The notes below the pieces were generated by a model. That model did no database searches. It saw nothing but the letters and a program-made list of their open reading frames with translations, and was not told the origin of the DNA. The position numbers and the translations under genes are program-made. Positions 19,009-28,025 of a stretch of DNA of 64,000 nt are shown one piece after another. Source of the DNA: Parashewanella spongiae (GTDB lineage Bacteria > Pseudomonadota > Gammaproteobacteria > Enterobacterales > Shewanellaceae); the NCBI RefSeq assembly GCF_004358345.1, contig NZ_CP037952.1, positions 4,154,001-4,218,000 of the forward strand, read 5' to 3'. Position 1 is the stretch's first letter. Each line of letters starts with the position of its first letter.

Positions 19009-20248
19009 CAGGGCGGGATTATGCTTTGATGAAATATTCACCAAACAAAATCTCAGCCCTAAATTTTGCATCCCAGCAGGCTCTCTGCATCTTGCCAGCA
19101 ACACTGTCTTTTGAAGAGTGACTTTTAACTAAGTTCAAAATCTTTCTTCTGATTGTAGCCAAATTTTTTGCACCATCATCAGCATAAATTTTACAGGCAT
19201 CCTCTTTAAAAGTGACATCGAGAACCCAATGCTGACTATTTTCAATTGCCCAATGCTTCCGTATATATTTAGCGATATCTTTCACATCACTGGCTAACGA
19301 AGTTATGTAGTAAGACGTTTCTTGACTTGATTTATTCTTCAGCTCTCGCATTCGAGTGACTTCAACAACGGCATGACTGCCTACAAATTTAGCTGTTTCG
19401 TCAAACCAATTTGTAATTGGCAAAAGGCGATAATGTCTTTCATTAATTCGTCCGTGCTCACCGTCTAATTCTGTAAAGTGATTCTTTTTTAAAAGCTCTG
19501 GTGTATCTCTATAGCACTTATGAAAATAAGCTTCAATTTCAGCAAGTAATTTACCTTGATTCTTTTTCACTTGAAGAACGTAATCACCTTTTCCCTCACG
19601 TATTAAGGCTGTAGTTTCTTTCTGGCAGTGCATGGCGTCAGCGGTAATAACTGCATTTTCAATGTCCATGTGTTTTAGCATGGATTGCATTACAGGGATT
19701 TCGTTCGTTTTAGTCGACGTTTCTTTTTGACGTATTATCAGTCCATTATCCACAACCATTGCCGTCATTAGTTGAAGCGCTGCTACGTTATCCCCGTGCT
19801 TAGAACCACAAGCCACTTTACCATCAAAGCTGATATGCTCTTTACCATCTCGTTCCCGTAATGTGTTGGAAAAGTTAATAAAGCAAGACATCATACTTTC
19901 GGCTTTAACACCTCTAATTATTCTTCCAATTGAATGTCTTGTCGGGATACCGTTACTAAATGGACGGTATTGTCTTAACCAATCTAATTGAGCTTCCCCA
20001 AAAATGTTGATGGCTTTCCACCCTGTCGCACCGCAAAGCACTGCGGCAATAGTAAGAAAAATAATATCCGCTAAATCATACTCTTTATTGGCTTCTACAC
20101 GATGGTCTTCAATTTGCTCAATCTCTTTCATTACGTCCATAATCAGGCTCAAATCAGTATTCATTTGTCGATCTGATCATCGTTATAGAGGAAAGTTCAA
20201 AATTTCTTTAATTATTTTTTTCAAGACCTAAAGCGCGATCCCGCCCTG
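19009..20248 (-). mobile_element. ISAs1-family insertion sequence, complete
   Basis: The 1240-bp element has terminal inverted repeats beginning CAGGGCGGGAT on both ends. It is flanked by a perfect 10-bp direct repeat GGTCTGTTGA at 18999-19008 and 20249-20258, which is within the range known for this family. It carries a single intact transposase gene. It sits inside the terminal repeat of a family B element, so it arrived later. Confidence 0.92.
19019..20164 (-). CDS. ISAs1-family DDE transposase
   Basis: The 381-residue protein belongs to the ISAs1 (H-repeat) transposase group. Expected features are ISFDGKVACGS (first catalytic aspartate), AVITADAMHCQKET (second) and the C-terminal HWAIENSQHWVLDVTFKED with the catalytic glutamate. 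The N-terminal segment DHRVEANKEYDLADIIFLTIAAVLCGA is also typical. The frame is intact, so it is probably active. Confidence 0.95.
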   Translation of the reverse strand: MNTDLSLIMDVMKEIEQIEDHRVEANKEYDLADIIFLTIAAVLCGATGWKAINIFGEAQLDWLRQYRPFSNGIPTRHSIGRIIRGVKAESMMSCFINFSNTLRERDGKEHISFDGKVACGSKHGDNVAALQLMTAMVVDNGLIIRQKETSTKTNEIPVMQSMLKHMDIENAVITADAMHCQKETTALIREGKGDYVLQVKKNQGKLLAEIEAYFHKCYRDTPELLKKNHFTELDGEHGRINERHYRLLPITNWFDETAKFVGSHAVVEVTRMRELKNKSSQETSYYITSLASDVKDIAKYIRKHWAIENSQHWVLDVTFKEDACKIYADDGAKNLATIRRKILNLVKSHSSKDSVAGKMQRACWDAKFRAEILFGEYFIKA

Positions 20249-20672
20249 GGTCTGTTGAGCTTTCGTGATTGTTTTTGCAGCGATAAATTGGTTATTTTAT
20301 GCAAGGCAGAGTTTGTGAGGTTTGGTTATTATCGACATACAAAACTGTCGTTACTTCGTTTCCAAATAAGAAAACGATAACGCAGCACCTTTTATTTAGA
20401 AAGAGCGACCAATTTACGCTCTCTCTTTTTTCGATGCTTTTGAGCATTCACTGTTCTGTGTTGTGACCAGCTCACTTAGATGGTTAAGCATCACTGCTCA
20501 CGCCTTGAACAGATAAATGCTCAAATAGCACAAAATTTAATCCTGAAAGATCAACAGACCCTAGACTACCGACTACAAAACTGTCGTTACTTCGTTTCCA
20601 GCCTGCGCTGGAGTGACAAGAACTCATCGGTAGACTTTCTTCCGCAACTTTCCTTAAGCATTTCGTCTTAAA

Positions 20673-21335
20673 TCACACATAATGATAAATCAATGCAAAA
20701 TGGCAAGCCGCTGCCGCTAATACCAATAAATGCCAAATTGCATGATTAAAGGGAATACTTTTTTTAACATAAAAGTACACGCCGATAGTATAAATGGCTC
20801 CGCCTGCAACAAGTAAACTCATGCCTTCAAAAGGCAATGTTTGAAACAGCTTATTAATAATGAATACAGATATAAAGCCCATAATTAAATAAGTAGCCAG
20901 TGAAATTACTTTATATCGAGTACCAAAAACCACTTTAAAACCAATACCTAAAATAGCCAAGCCCCAAACAATCCCTAGCATGGCGTAACCGACACTACCT
21001 TTTAATGTCACTAGCATGAGCGGCGTATAACTGCCTGCGATAAGCAAATAAATCGCACAATGATCGAGTAATTTAAATGTCGATTTTAATCTGGGTTTTG
21101 TCACAAAGTGATAAACTGTAGACGCTAAGAACAGCACGATCAGAGAGCTCCCATACACTGAAACACTAATGAGCTTAATAAGATTATCAGTATTAATTGC
21201 ATCATAAATCAGAGCAATGAGCCCAATAATACTTAGAACAACGCCAAGCCCATGAGTTACCGAATTCATTAATTCTTCAGTAGCTGTATATGGCGTTTCT
21301 ATATGCTGTTTTAGCTGGTTAGCATGTTGTGTCAT
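20673..21335 (-). CDS. trhA: Hemolysin III family membrane protein TrhA
   Basis: The 220-residue protein has about seven hydrophobic helices and the PAQR/HlyIII pattern. NSVTHGLG starts the first conserved block, STVYH follows, and HAIWHLLVLAAAACHF ends the chain with the metal-binding histidines. TrhA is linked to membrane fluidity control in E. coli; haemolytic activity should not be assumed from the old name. It is divergent from pyrB. Confidence 0.9.
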   Translation of the reverse strand: MTQHANQLKQHIETPYTATEELMNSVTHGLGVVLSIIGLIALIYDAINTDNLIKLISVSVYGSSLIVLFLASTVYHFVTKPRLKSTFKLLDHCAIYLLIAGSYTPLMLVTLKGSVGYAMLGIVWGLAILGIGFKVVFGTRYKVISLATYLIMGFISVFIINKLFQTLPFEGMSLLVAGGAIYTIGVYFYVKKSIPFNHAIWHLLVLAAAACHFALIYHYV

Positions 21336-21535
21336 GGGGTACTTATGTCATTTCTGTATTACATTCAGCTTACAGATGCACACTGAGCAAAACAATATGT
21401 ATAAGATTCAACAATCATTTTATGTCGCAGTTTCGTAACATTTGCTCTTCTGGTAGAATGTGGTCTCAGCCACCCTACATAAAAATTTCGGCAACGCTGG
21501 CTGCGTTAGCCCCTACGATATTGGAACATAGGCTG

Positions 21536-22549
21536 ATGACACAATTAGAAGGATCTCATATCCTCTCGGTTAACCAACTCTCACTTGATTCAATCAATAC
21601 CATTTTTTCAGTTGCCGCTCGTATGCAACCTTATGCCCTAAGACAAAAAAGAACCAATGTGCTCGATGGTGCGATTCTTGGTAATCTATTTTTTGAGCCA
21701 AGTACTCGAACTCGCGTCAGTTTTGGCAGTGCCTTTAATTTATTAGGCGGTTCGGTTTGCGAAACAGTTGGAATGGCATCTTCATCATTGACAAAAGGTG
21801 AGTCTTTGTATGATACCGCAAAAGTATTGTCGACCTACTCTGATGTTATCGCCATGCGCCACCCAGAACCCTTTTCGGTTCAGGAGTTTGCCAAAGGCAG
21901 CAGTGTACCAGTAATCAATGGCGGGGATGGCGCAAACGAACACCCAACTCAAGCTTTGCTAGACTTATTCACTATAGAAAAAGAACTAAAAGCAAAAAAC
22001 AAAGCCATTGATGGCATGCATATCGCACTTGTTGGTGACTTAAAGCATGGCAGAACTGTGCATTCCCTTTCAAAACTACTTTGTTTACATAAAAATATTC
22101 ACTTTAGTTTGTTATCCCCTAAAGAATTGCAAATGCCAAGCTATGTTGTCGATGATATTGTTAATGCTGGTCATAAAGTCAGCATTCATGATGCCATTGA
22201 GGGTTATGCTTCTGGAGCTGATATTCTGTATCAAACTCGCATTCAAGAAGAACGTTTCCCATCCCAAGACGAAGCCAACAAATATCGTGGTAAATTTAAG
22301 TTAAACCAACAAATTTACACTGAGCATTGTAAAGATACTGCTGTTATCATGCACCCATTACCACGTGATTCACGCTCTGCTGCTAATGAGCTTGATAACG
22401 ATTTAAACGATAACCCCAATTTAGCTATTTTCCGCCAAGCGGATAATGGTTTATTAATTCGTATGGCCTTATTTGCGCTAACACTTGGTGTTGATCGCCA
22501 ACTTGAGCAACACGAACGTCCAGTTAATTGGTTCGTTCGTCAAAGTTAA
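21536..22549 (+). CDS. pyrB: Aspartate carbamoyltransferase catalytic chain
   Basis: The enzyme condenses carbamoyl phosphate and aspartate, the committed step of pyrimidine synthesis. The 337-residue product shows the carbamoyl-phosphate motif FFEPSTRTRVSFGSAF, the segment HPTQALLDLF and the C-terminal MHPLPRDSRSA. The frame extends to 21329, but the ATG at 21536 gives the family N-terminus and is preceded by a GGA-type ribosome site. No pyrI regulatory gene follows; hemL comes 24 bp later and may be cotranscribed. Confidence 0.92.
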   Translation: MTQLEGSHILSVNQLSLDSINTIFSVAARMQPYALRQKRTNVLDGAILGNLFFEPSTRTRVSFGSAFNLLGGSVCETVGMASSSLTKGESLYDTAKVLSTYSDVIAMRHPEPFSVQEFAKGSSVPVINGGDGANEHPTQALLDLFTIEKELKAKNKAIDGMHIALVGDLKHGRTVHSLSKLLCLHKNIHFSLLSPKELQMPSYVVDDIVNAGHKVSIHDAIEGYASGADILYQTRIQEERFPSQDEANKYRGKFKLNQQIYTEHCKDTAVIMHPLPRDSRSAANELDNDLNDNPNLAIFRQADNGLLIRMALFALTLGVDRQLEQHERPVNWFVRQS

Positions 22550-22573
22550 CATTTATATTCAAAGGACAAGATA

Positions 22574-23863
22574 ATGACCCGTTCTGATACGCTGTTTGAA
22601 CAGGCTAAGCAAAGTATACCCGGTGGAGTAAATTCACCCGTTCGTGCATTCAATGGTGTAGGTGGTTCACCACGCTTTATCGAAAAAGCTGACGGTGCCT
22701 ATGTGTATGACGCCGATGGGAATGCTTATATCGACTATGTCGGCTCATGGGGGCCAATGATTTTAGGCCACAATAACCCTAAAATTAAACAAGCCGTAGT
22801 AGAAGCTGTACAGAACGGTCTGTCCTTTGGTGCACCAACTGAACTTGAAATCACTATGGCTGAAAAAGTCATCGCTATGGTGCCTTCTATCGAACAAGTA
22901 CGCATGGTGAGTTCAGGTACTGAAGCGACCATGAGTGCCATTCGTTTAGCTCGTGGTTTCACTAATCGCGTTAAAATATTGAAGTTTGAAGGTTGTTATC
23001 ACGGCCATGCGGATTGCTTGCTTGTTAACGCAGGATCTGGAGCATTAACTCTTGGTCAGCCAAGCTCACCCGGTGTACCTGAAGATTTTGCTAAACACAC
23101 ATTAACCGCCACTTATAATGATATTGATTCGGTTAAAGCACTCTTTGAAACTTACCCTAAAGATATTTCCTGTATCATCCTTGAGCCTGTGGCTGGCAAC
23201 ATGAACTGTATTCCGCCAGTTGAAGGTTTTTTGCAAGACTTACGAGATATCTGTGATCAATACGGTGCTTTGCTGATCATTGATGAAGTCATGACAGGCT
23301 TCCGTGTTGCAAAAGCTGGCGCACAAGCTCATTACGGTGTTACACCAGATCTAACAACGTTAGGTAAAGTCATTGGCGGTGGCATGCCTGTTGGTGCATT
23401 TGGTGGTAAGAAAGAAGTCATGCAATACATTGCACCTACTGGCCCTGTTTATCAAGCCGGAACACTTTCAGGCAACCCTATTGCAATGGCGGCTGGTCTT
23501 GCTCAAATGGAAGCACTAGAAGAAGACGGTTTATACGAAGAACTCGCTCGTAAAACCAAATACATCGCTGAAGGTTTTAAAGCACTTGCTGATAAACATC
23601 AGGTTCCAATGGCGATTAATTACGTTGGCAGCATGTTTGGTTTCTTCTTCACCGAAGAGCAACATATTACAAGCTTTGCTCAAGTCACGAAATGTAACAT
23701 GGAACGCTTTAAAGCTTTTTACCATGGGATGCTCAACGAAGGCGTGTATTTAGCGCCAAGTGCTTATGAAGCTGGTTTCTTATCTATGGCTCACGATGAT
23801 GAGGCTCTTGAGAAAACATTAACTGCTGCGGATAAAGTATTAGGGTCTGTTGATCTTTCGTGA
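22574..23863 (+). CDS. hemL: Glutamate-1-semialdehyde 2,1-aminomutase with C-terminus altered by a mobile repeat
   Basis: HemL makes 5-aminolevulinate for haem by the C5 pathway, using pyridoxal phosphate. The start [23 protein letters not shown] and the PLP lysine region [18 protein letters not shown] are textbook. The last residues, GSVDLS, are encoded by a family B element that begins at 23843. Removing the element and one TA rejoins the frame as D-K-V-L-A-S-L-stop (TAA at about 24165). The protein is therefore about three residues longer than its ancestor, with a new tail, and is probably still functional. AAGGA precedes the ATG. Confidence 0.97.
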   Translation: MTRSDTLFEQAKQSIPGGVNSPVRAFNGVGGSPRFIEKADGAYVYDADGNAYIDYVGSWGPMILGHNNPKIKQAVVEAVQNGLSFGAPTELEITMAEKVIAMVPSIEQVRMVSSGTEATMSAIRLARGFTNRVKILKFEGCYHGHADCLLVNAGSGALTLGQPSSPGVPEDFAKHTLTATYNDIDSVKALFETYPKDISCIILEPVAGNMNCIPPVEGFLQDLRDICDQYGALLIIDEVMTGFRVAKAGAQAHYGVTPDLTTLGKVIGGGMPVGAFGGKKEVMQYIAPTGPVYQAGTLSGNPIAMAAGLAQMEALEEDGLYEELARKTKYIAEGFKALADKHQVPMAINYVGSMFGFFFTEEQHITSFAQVTKCNMERFKAFYHGMLNEGVYLAPSAYEAGFLSMAHDDEALEKTLTAADKVLGSVDLS

Positions 23864-24156
23864 TTGTTTTTGCAGCGATAAATTGGTTATTTTATGCAAG
23901 GCAGAGTTTGTGAGGTTTGGTTATTATCGACATACAAAACTGTCGTTACTTCGTTTCCAAATAAGAAAACGATAACGCAGCACCTTTTATTTAGAAAGAG
24001 CGACCAATTTACGCTCTCTCTTTTTTCGATGCTTTTGAGCATTTACTGTTCTGTGTTGTGACCAGCTCACTTAGATGGCTAAGCATCACTGCTCACGCCT
24101 TGAACAGATAAATACTCAAATAGCACAAAATTTAATCCTGAAAGATCAACAGACCC
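23843..24156 (-). repeat. Family B mini-element (copy B3) inserted in the hemL 3' end
   Basis: The 314-bp element has perfect 17-bp ends and TA on each side (23841-23842 and 24157-24158). It inserted four codons before the original hemL stop codon, and its first bases now supply a TGA stop. The precise restoration of the ancestral frame on removal supports a TA target duplication. Confidence 0.9.
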
Positions 24157-24185
24157 TAGCGAGCTTATAACTACTTAATTTTCAC

Positions 24186-24206
24186 AGGGAAGCTCATGGC
24201 TTCCCT
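24186..24206 (+). terminator. Probable hemL terminator stem
   Basis: The stem AGGGAAGC / GCTTCCCT with loop TCATG lies where the hemL transcript should end, displaced by the B element. It is not followed by a T run; family A sequence begins 6 bp later, so the T run may have been lost. Confidence 0.5.
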
Positions 24207-24211
24207 AGATT

Positions 24212-25004
24212 ATACCAATTACAGTAATTAATCTCTCACTCAGCAAGAGCTAAAGGGTTTCAGTTCAGCCTAGAAACATCAGTTGACTGCGTTCTCAAGC
24301 GTAGAAAAAATGGCTGATATTAAGGCGTAGCTTGCAGCAAGTAGTTATTCTACTTGCAAAAGTTATAACGCAGATAGCAGCCATTTTAGCAAGCTTGTGA
24401 GCGTAGAGCACTTCACTCATTGGGTGAAAGCCATGATGATAAAGTCATCTTATTGCTCAAACAGTTACTCATATACTCAGCGTTCAGCTGATGTTTTTAC
24501 CGTAAAAATAGCCGCTAACACCTATTCCCAAGCCTGTTAGTGAAAGCATAAAAGCTAAAAATCACTTCGCCTTTAGCTTAGGTTGGAAATAATCTTCAAA
24601 TCTCAGCGAATACAATTTTCATGGTGTAGGGTGATAGAAAAATAGTAGTCAAAGTAAACGCATATGACATCTATGCCTATCATGAACGTTTAGGTTCAAG
24701 GCACAAGCTCGAAGTACTATATTCCCTACGGCCGCCATACAAAGCTGGCGTTCAACGCGCTTCGTGCTTTTGTCAGGATAATTCAAGTGCTTGTAACGCA
24801 GTAATGGAACCCTTTAGCCTTGCCCTTCGGGAGCTTGTATGTGCTCACTTTGGTTTATAAAGAATACTTCTCAAAATTGTCTTGACGTAGCAATGTAATA
24901 ACGACAGCTGTGTATGTCGGTACAACTATGTCTTCATCAATTTCGATTGCACTTTGCGCACATACATAGCTCTGAGTTGAGCATTTAATTACTGTAATTG
25001 GTAT
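24212..25004. repeat. Family A mini-element (copy A3) carrying a 426-bp insert
   Basis: Both ends match ATACCAATTACAGTAATTAA. The copy is about 790 bp rather than about 360 because a separate sequence (24268-24693) interrupts it. Outside the insert it aligns block by block with the copies at 11380 and 51857. Confidence 0.8.
24268..24693. repeat. Insert within copy A3 (family D, unknown element)
   Basis: The 426-bp insert is flanked by GTTCA on both sides (24263-24267 and 24694-24698). It contains AAACATCAGTTGACTGCG near its left end and an inverted, related ACTCAGCGTTCAGCTGATG about 230 bp later. A short piece of the same family (AAACATCAGTTGAACGCTG) is inside copy B6 at about 60593. No ORF of note. 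Confidence 0.5.
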
Positions 25005-25111
25005 TATACTCCCTCAGTAACCTATGCTCAGGTTAAATATTATTTCATCTCAATGTCCTGTATTAAGAAAGCTAAATCTGCTTATTAATTGCTTTCATTT
25101 CCAGTATATAT

Positions 25112-26167
25112 CTAAGAATAAAACAATGGATTAAAACTAAAAGGCTGTGTTGAAGATGACTCTGAAATATTCGTCACCCCATGTGTTGGCCTTTGTAGCA
25201 TAACAGGAGACTGTCTTTCCACTCTCCTGTTTGTTGGCTTGCCTAAAAAATCAAAAGAATGAGGAATTGAAGTACTAGGGTAGCAGTACCCTTGAGAGTA
25301 AGGAATTGAAGTACTAGGGGAGCGGTAACCATGAGAGTAAGGAATTGAAGTACCAGAGGAGCAATATCTATGAGTGTAAGGAATTGAAGTACCAGAGGAA
25401 CAGTATCTATGAGAGTAAGGAATTGAAGTATCAGAAAAGTAGGAGCCATGAGGGTAAGATGCAGGATGAGTCATTACTCCCTCTTTTTTAACGTCTCTTT
25501 CCAATTTTAATCGCTTTGTTTTTGCTTGAATATAGCCAAGACCATTTTGTATCCCTGCATTTATCCCAGAATTTACCCCACAATTTAAAGCTGAATGGTC
25601 AATAACATTTCCCCAAGGATCTAAACCGCTTCCTTTTTCAGTTTTAATTTTCATCGTGTGAGCGTACCATTGTCTTGTACTAGTTGCTTTTGCAGTAGCC
25701 TGAGATTGCTGGGGGACGCATTTTACATCCACCTGCTTACATGCAATTAACGTGGTTAATTTATGTTCCCTGGATGTTTGGATATCACCAGTTCTTAATA
25801 ATAGGTAGAACTCATATTGAAGAGGTTGGATTGTATAGTCACAAAAGTAATCAAATTTATACTTCGAAGTATTTTTTAAATAAGCATTGAGCATACCAAT
25901 TTCTGTTGTCATCTTTGGAATTTCGGCCGTCCTTAAACTAACTAAATGTTCTTTGAATCTCTCTATATCACCTGATTCAACATCAGGATGAACTAAAGGC
26001 CAAATCTTTTTAAATTTAGGGTATGGCTTAAATTCTGCATCAGTCTCAGCAATGACCTTTTCCCTGAGGACATCAAGTTCGTCAGGCTTTAAAGCATACT
26101 GTTCTAATTCAACAGCTTGTTCAAAAGTCAAAGGAGTATAGCTACTGCTCATTTCGCCACTTATCAC
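25112..26167 (-). CDS. Orphan protein with C-terminal 13-residue tandem repeats
   Basis: I do not recognise this 351-residue protein. The N-terminal 220 residues are mostly charged and helical, without signal peptide or membrane segment. Residues about 246-305 form four and a half copies of a 13-residue unit of the type T-S-I-P-Y-S-H-R-Y-C-S-S-G, rich in tyrosine, serine and proline. The GTG at 26167 follows AGGAG at ideal spacing and is a better start than the ATG five codons in. It stands alone between repeats and gspA. The composition suggests a surface or host-facing protein, but that is only inference. Confidence 0.6.
   Translation of the reverse strand: MISGEMSSSYTPLTFEQAVELEQYALKPDELDVLREKVIAETDAEFKPYPKFKKIWPLVHPDVESGDIERFKEHLVSLRTAEIPKMTTEIGMLNAYLKNTSKYKFDYFCDYTIQPLQYEFYLLLRTGDIQTSREHKLTTLIACKQVDVKCVPQQSQATAKATSTRQWYAHTMKIKTEKGSGLDPWGNVIDHSALNCGVNSGINAGIQNGLGYIQAKTKRLKLERDVKKEGVMTHPASYPHGSYFSDTSIPYSHRYCSSGTSIPYTHRYCSSGTSIPYSHGYRSPSTSIPYSQGYCYPSTSIPHSFDFLGKPTNRRVERQSPVMLQRPTHGVTNISESSSTQPFSFNPLFYS
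25253..25432 (-). repeat. 39-bp in-frame tandem repeat
   Basis: About four and a half copies of a 39-bp unit encode the 13-residue repeats of the orphan protein. Each unit carries a close variant of GGAATTGAAGTA on the plus strand. Unit number probably varies among strains by slippage. Confidence 0.85.
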
Positions 26168-26363
26168 ATTGTTCTCCTACAAGTCATGCTTTCACTGATC
26201 ATTCCGACCTTTTTAGCATATTTAGTGTTAAATTGATTTGAACACCAAATTAATAAATATTTAAACCTTAAATAAAGCCTTAAACACTCATGACAAGAAC
26301 AATTATCTTTGACAAAAAAAGCACTTAGCCTTAACTTGTTGGCAGATTAAGCATATAAGGTTA

Positions 26364-28025
26364 ATGATTAATATGTACAAAGCGTTTTATGGGCTCGATG
26401 ATAATCCATTTTCTATTGCCCCTAATCCCCACTATTTATTTTTGAGTGATCGACACCGTGAAGCTCTCGCGCATTTAAGTTACGGATTAGGTGACACCGG
26501 CGGCTTTGTACTACTCACAGGAGAGGTAGGAACAGGTAAAACAACCGTTTCACGTACTTTATTACAACAATTACCTGAGAATACCGACACAGCTTTTATT
26601 CTCAACCCTGCACTTACCGAGCTTGAGTTGCTGGCAACTTTATGTGACGAATTACATATTACCTATTCAGAAAACCCTACCCTAAAGCAGTTAACAGATC
26701 GCATCAGTGAGTTCTTACTCAATAATCACAAAAAAGGTCGCGATACGTTATTGATTATCGATGAAGCTCAGCATCTAAAACCTGCTGTACTTGAGCAGCT
26801 TAGGCTATTAACCAACCTAGAAACTAACACTAAAAAACTGCTCCAAGTTATTTTAATTGGTCAACCGGAATTACAGCAGTTATTAAAGCGTCAAGAACTC
26901 AGGCAGTTAGCACAGCGAATTACGGCAAGATATCACTTACTTTCTCTTTCTGAAGAAGAAATAGGACGTTACGTCCAACATCGATTACAAGTCGCGGGTC
27001 GAAATGAGCCGCTTTTTTCACGTAAAGCTATTAAAGCATTGCACAAATACAGTGGTGGCATTCCAAGACTCACTAACTTATTGTGTGAAAGAGCTTTAAT
27101 GGCCGGTTATGCTAAATCAGCAACACCAATCGATCATCACATGATTAATCTTGCAGCAAATGAAATCCTTGGTGAGCAAGAGCAGCAAAATTCAAATCTA
27201 TTATGGCCCGCGATCACAGTTCTTACTCTTGGTATCGCTTTCGGTGGTGCTTACGCTTATTTCAATTCAAGCAATGATGATTCAATCACTATAACTGAAA
27301 CCCAGCAGACTGAACTTCAACCTGTGAAGCCTCCTCAACTACCAACAACTCAGACTAAAGATAAAAGCAATGTAAAGCAGCTTTCTGCTACTAAGTCCAT
27401 TTCAGCCGATCAACAAATTATTGATGCCGCCATATCACAAAGCGGCGATATTAATACCGCGTTTTCAATATTGTTTGATTTGTGGGGTAAGTCCGCGTAT
27501 CAAGGACTGACTCCCTGCCAGTCAGCACAGTTACAAAAATTGAGCTGCCATCAACAGCAAGGTGACTGGCAAGTGCTGCTCGACTTAAATTATCCAGCTG
27601 TACTTTATTTACATGACGAACACAAAACGACTTATTACGCAGCGGCTTTAGCGCGGGATGAAAGACGCATTTTATTACAATTGGGCGAACAGCAAGTTTG
27701 GGTAGATAACGAATGGTTTGATAAACATTATAGCGGTACGTTTGAATTATTATGGCAAGCACCTTTTGGCACTGCGAAATTAATTAATCGCTATTCGCCT
27801 CTCAAAGAAGTGCAATGGCTTGAAAATCAATTAGCCAATATTGAACATCGACAGCCTCGTACTTTGGATCGTTTCGATAACCAGTTAAAAGAAAGCTTAA
27901 TTGCATTTCAACAACGCCACGGGCTGAGAGCCGATGGTATTGTTGGCAACCAAACCTACGTCCAACTAAGTTTATATGGCAGTACAATCGGTCCTAGATT
28001 ATTCAAGCAAATGGAGCGTGGTTAA
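26364..28025 (+). CDS. gspA: GspA/ExeA-type AAA ATPase with peptidoglycan-binding domain
   Basis: GspA with GspB helps the type II secretin pass or assemble in the peptidoglycan layer. The 553-residue protein begins with the family segment MYKAFYGLDDNPFSIAPNP. It has Walker A GEVGTGKTT (about residue 51), Walker B LLIIDEAQHL, a membrane helix at about 277-294 and a C-terminal peptidoglycan-binding domain (FQQRHGLRADGIVGNQTYVQL). The start could be the ATG at 26364 or, as in relatives, at 26373; AAGG is upstream of both. Its stop overlaps the gspB start. Confidence 0.9.
   Translation: MINMYKAFYGLDDNPFSIAPNPHYLFLSDRHREALAHLSYGLGDTGGFVLLTGEVGTGKTTVSRTLLQQLPENTDTAFILNPALTELELLATLCDELHITYSENPTLKQLTDRISEFLLNNHKKGRDTLLIIDEAQHLKPAVLEQLRLLTNLETNTKKLLQVILIGQPELQQLLKRQELRQLAQRITARYHLLSLSEEEIGRYVQHRLQVAGRNEPLFSRKAIKALHKYSGGIPRLTNLLCERALMAGYAKSATPIDHHMINLAANEILGEQEQQNSNLLWPAITVLTLGIAFGGAYAYFNSSNDDSITITETQQTELQPVKPPQLPTTQTKDKSNVKQLSATKSISADQQIIDAAISQSGDINTAFSILFDLWGKSAYQGLTPCQSAQLQKLSCHQQQGDWQVLLDLNYPAVLYLHDEHKTTYYAAALARDERRILLQLGEQQVWVDNEWFDKHYSGTFELLWQAPFGTAKLINRYSPLKEVQWLENQLANIEHRQPRTLDRFDNQLKESLIAFQQRHGLRADGIVGNQTYVQLSLYGSTIGPRLFKQMERG

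Larger units (their letters stand above)
18998..20561 (-). repeat. Family B mini-element (copy B2) interrupted by an ISAs1-type IS
   Basis: The first 11 bp of the B terminal repeat (18998-19008) are separated from the remaining 303 bp (20259-20561) by the IS. TA flanks the whole at 18996-18997 and 20562-20563. Removing the IS and one copy of the 10-bp duplication restores a 314-bp B element, the usual length. Confidence 0.85.

Noticed and set aside
20565-20670. A further element after B2
   Set aside because: The region has a fragment related to the shared CGACATACAAAACTG block and a short CCAGCCTGCGCTGG hairpin, but no ends or length that define an element.
25243-25449. Antisense frame with leucine-rich repeats
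   Set aside because: It mirrors the 39-bp repeats of the sense gene; the sense frame has a good ribosome site and is much longer.
27451-27987. Two antisense frames in gspA
   Set aside because: They are shadows of a well-supported gene.
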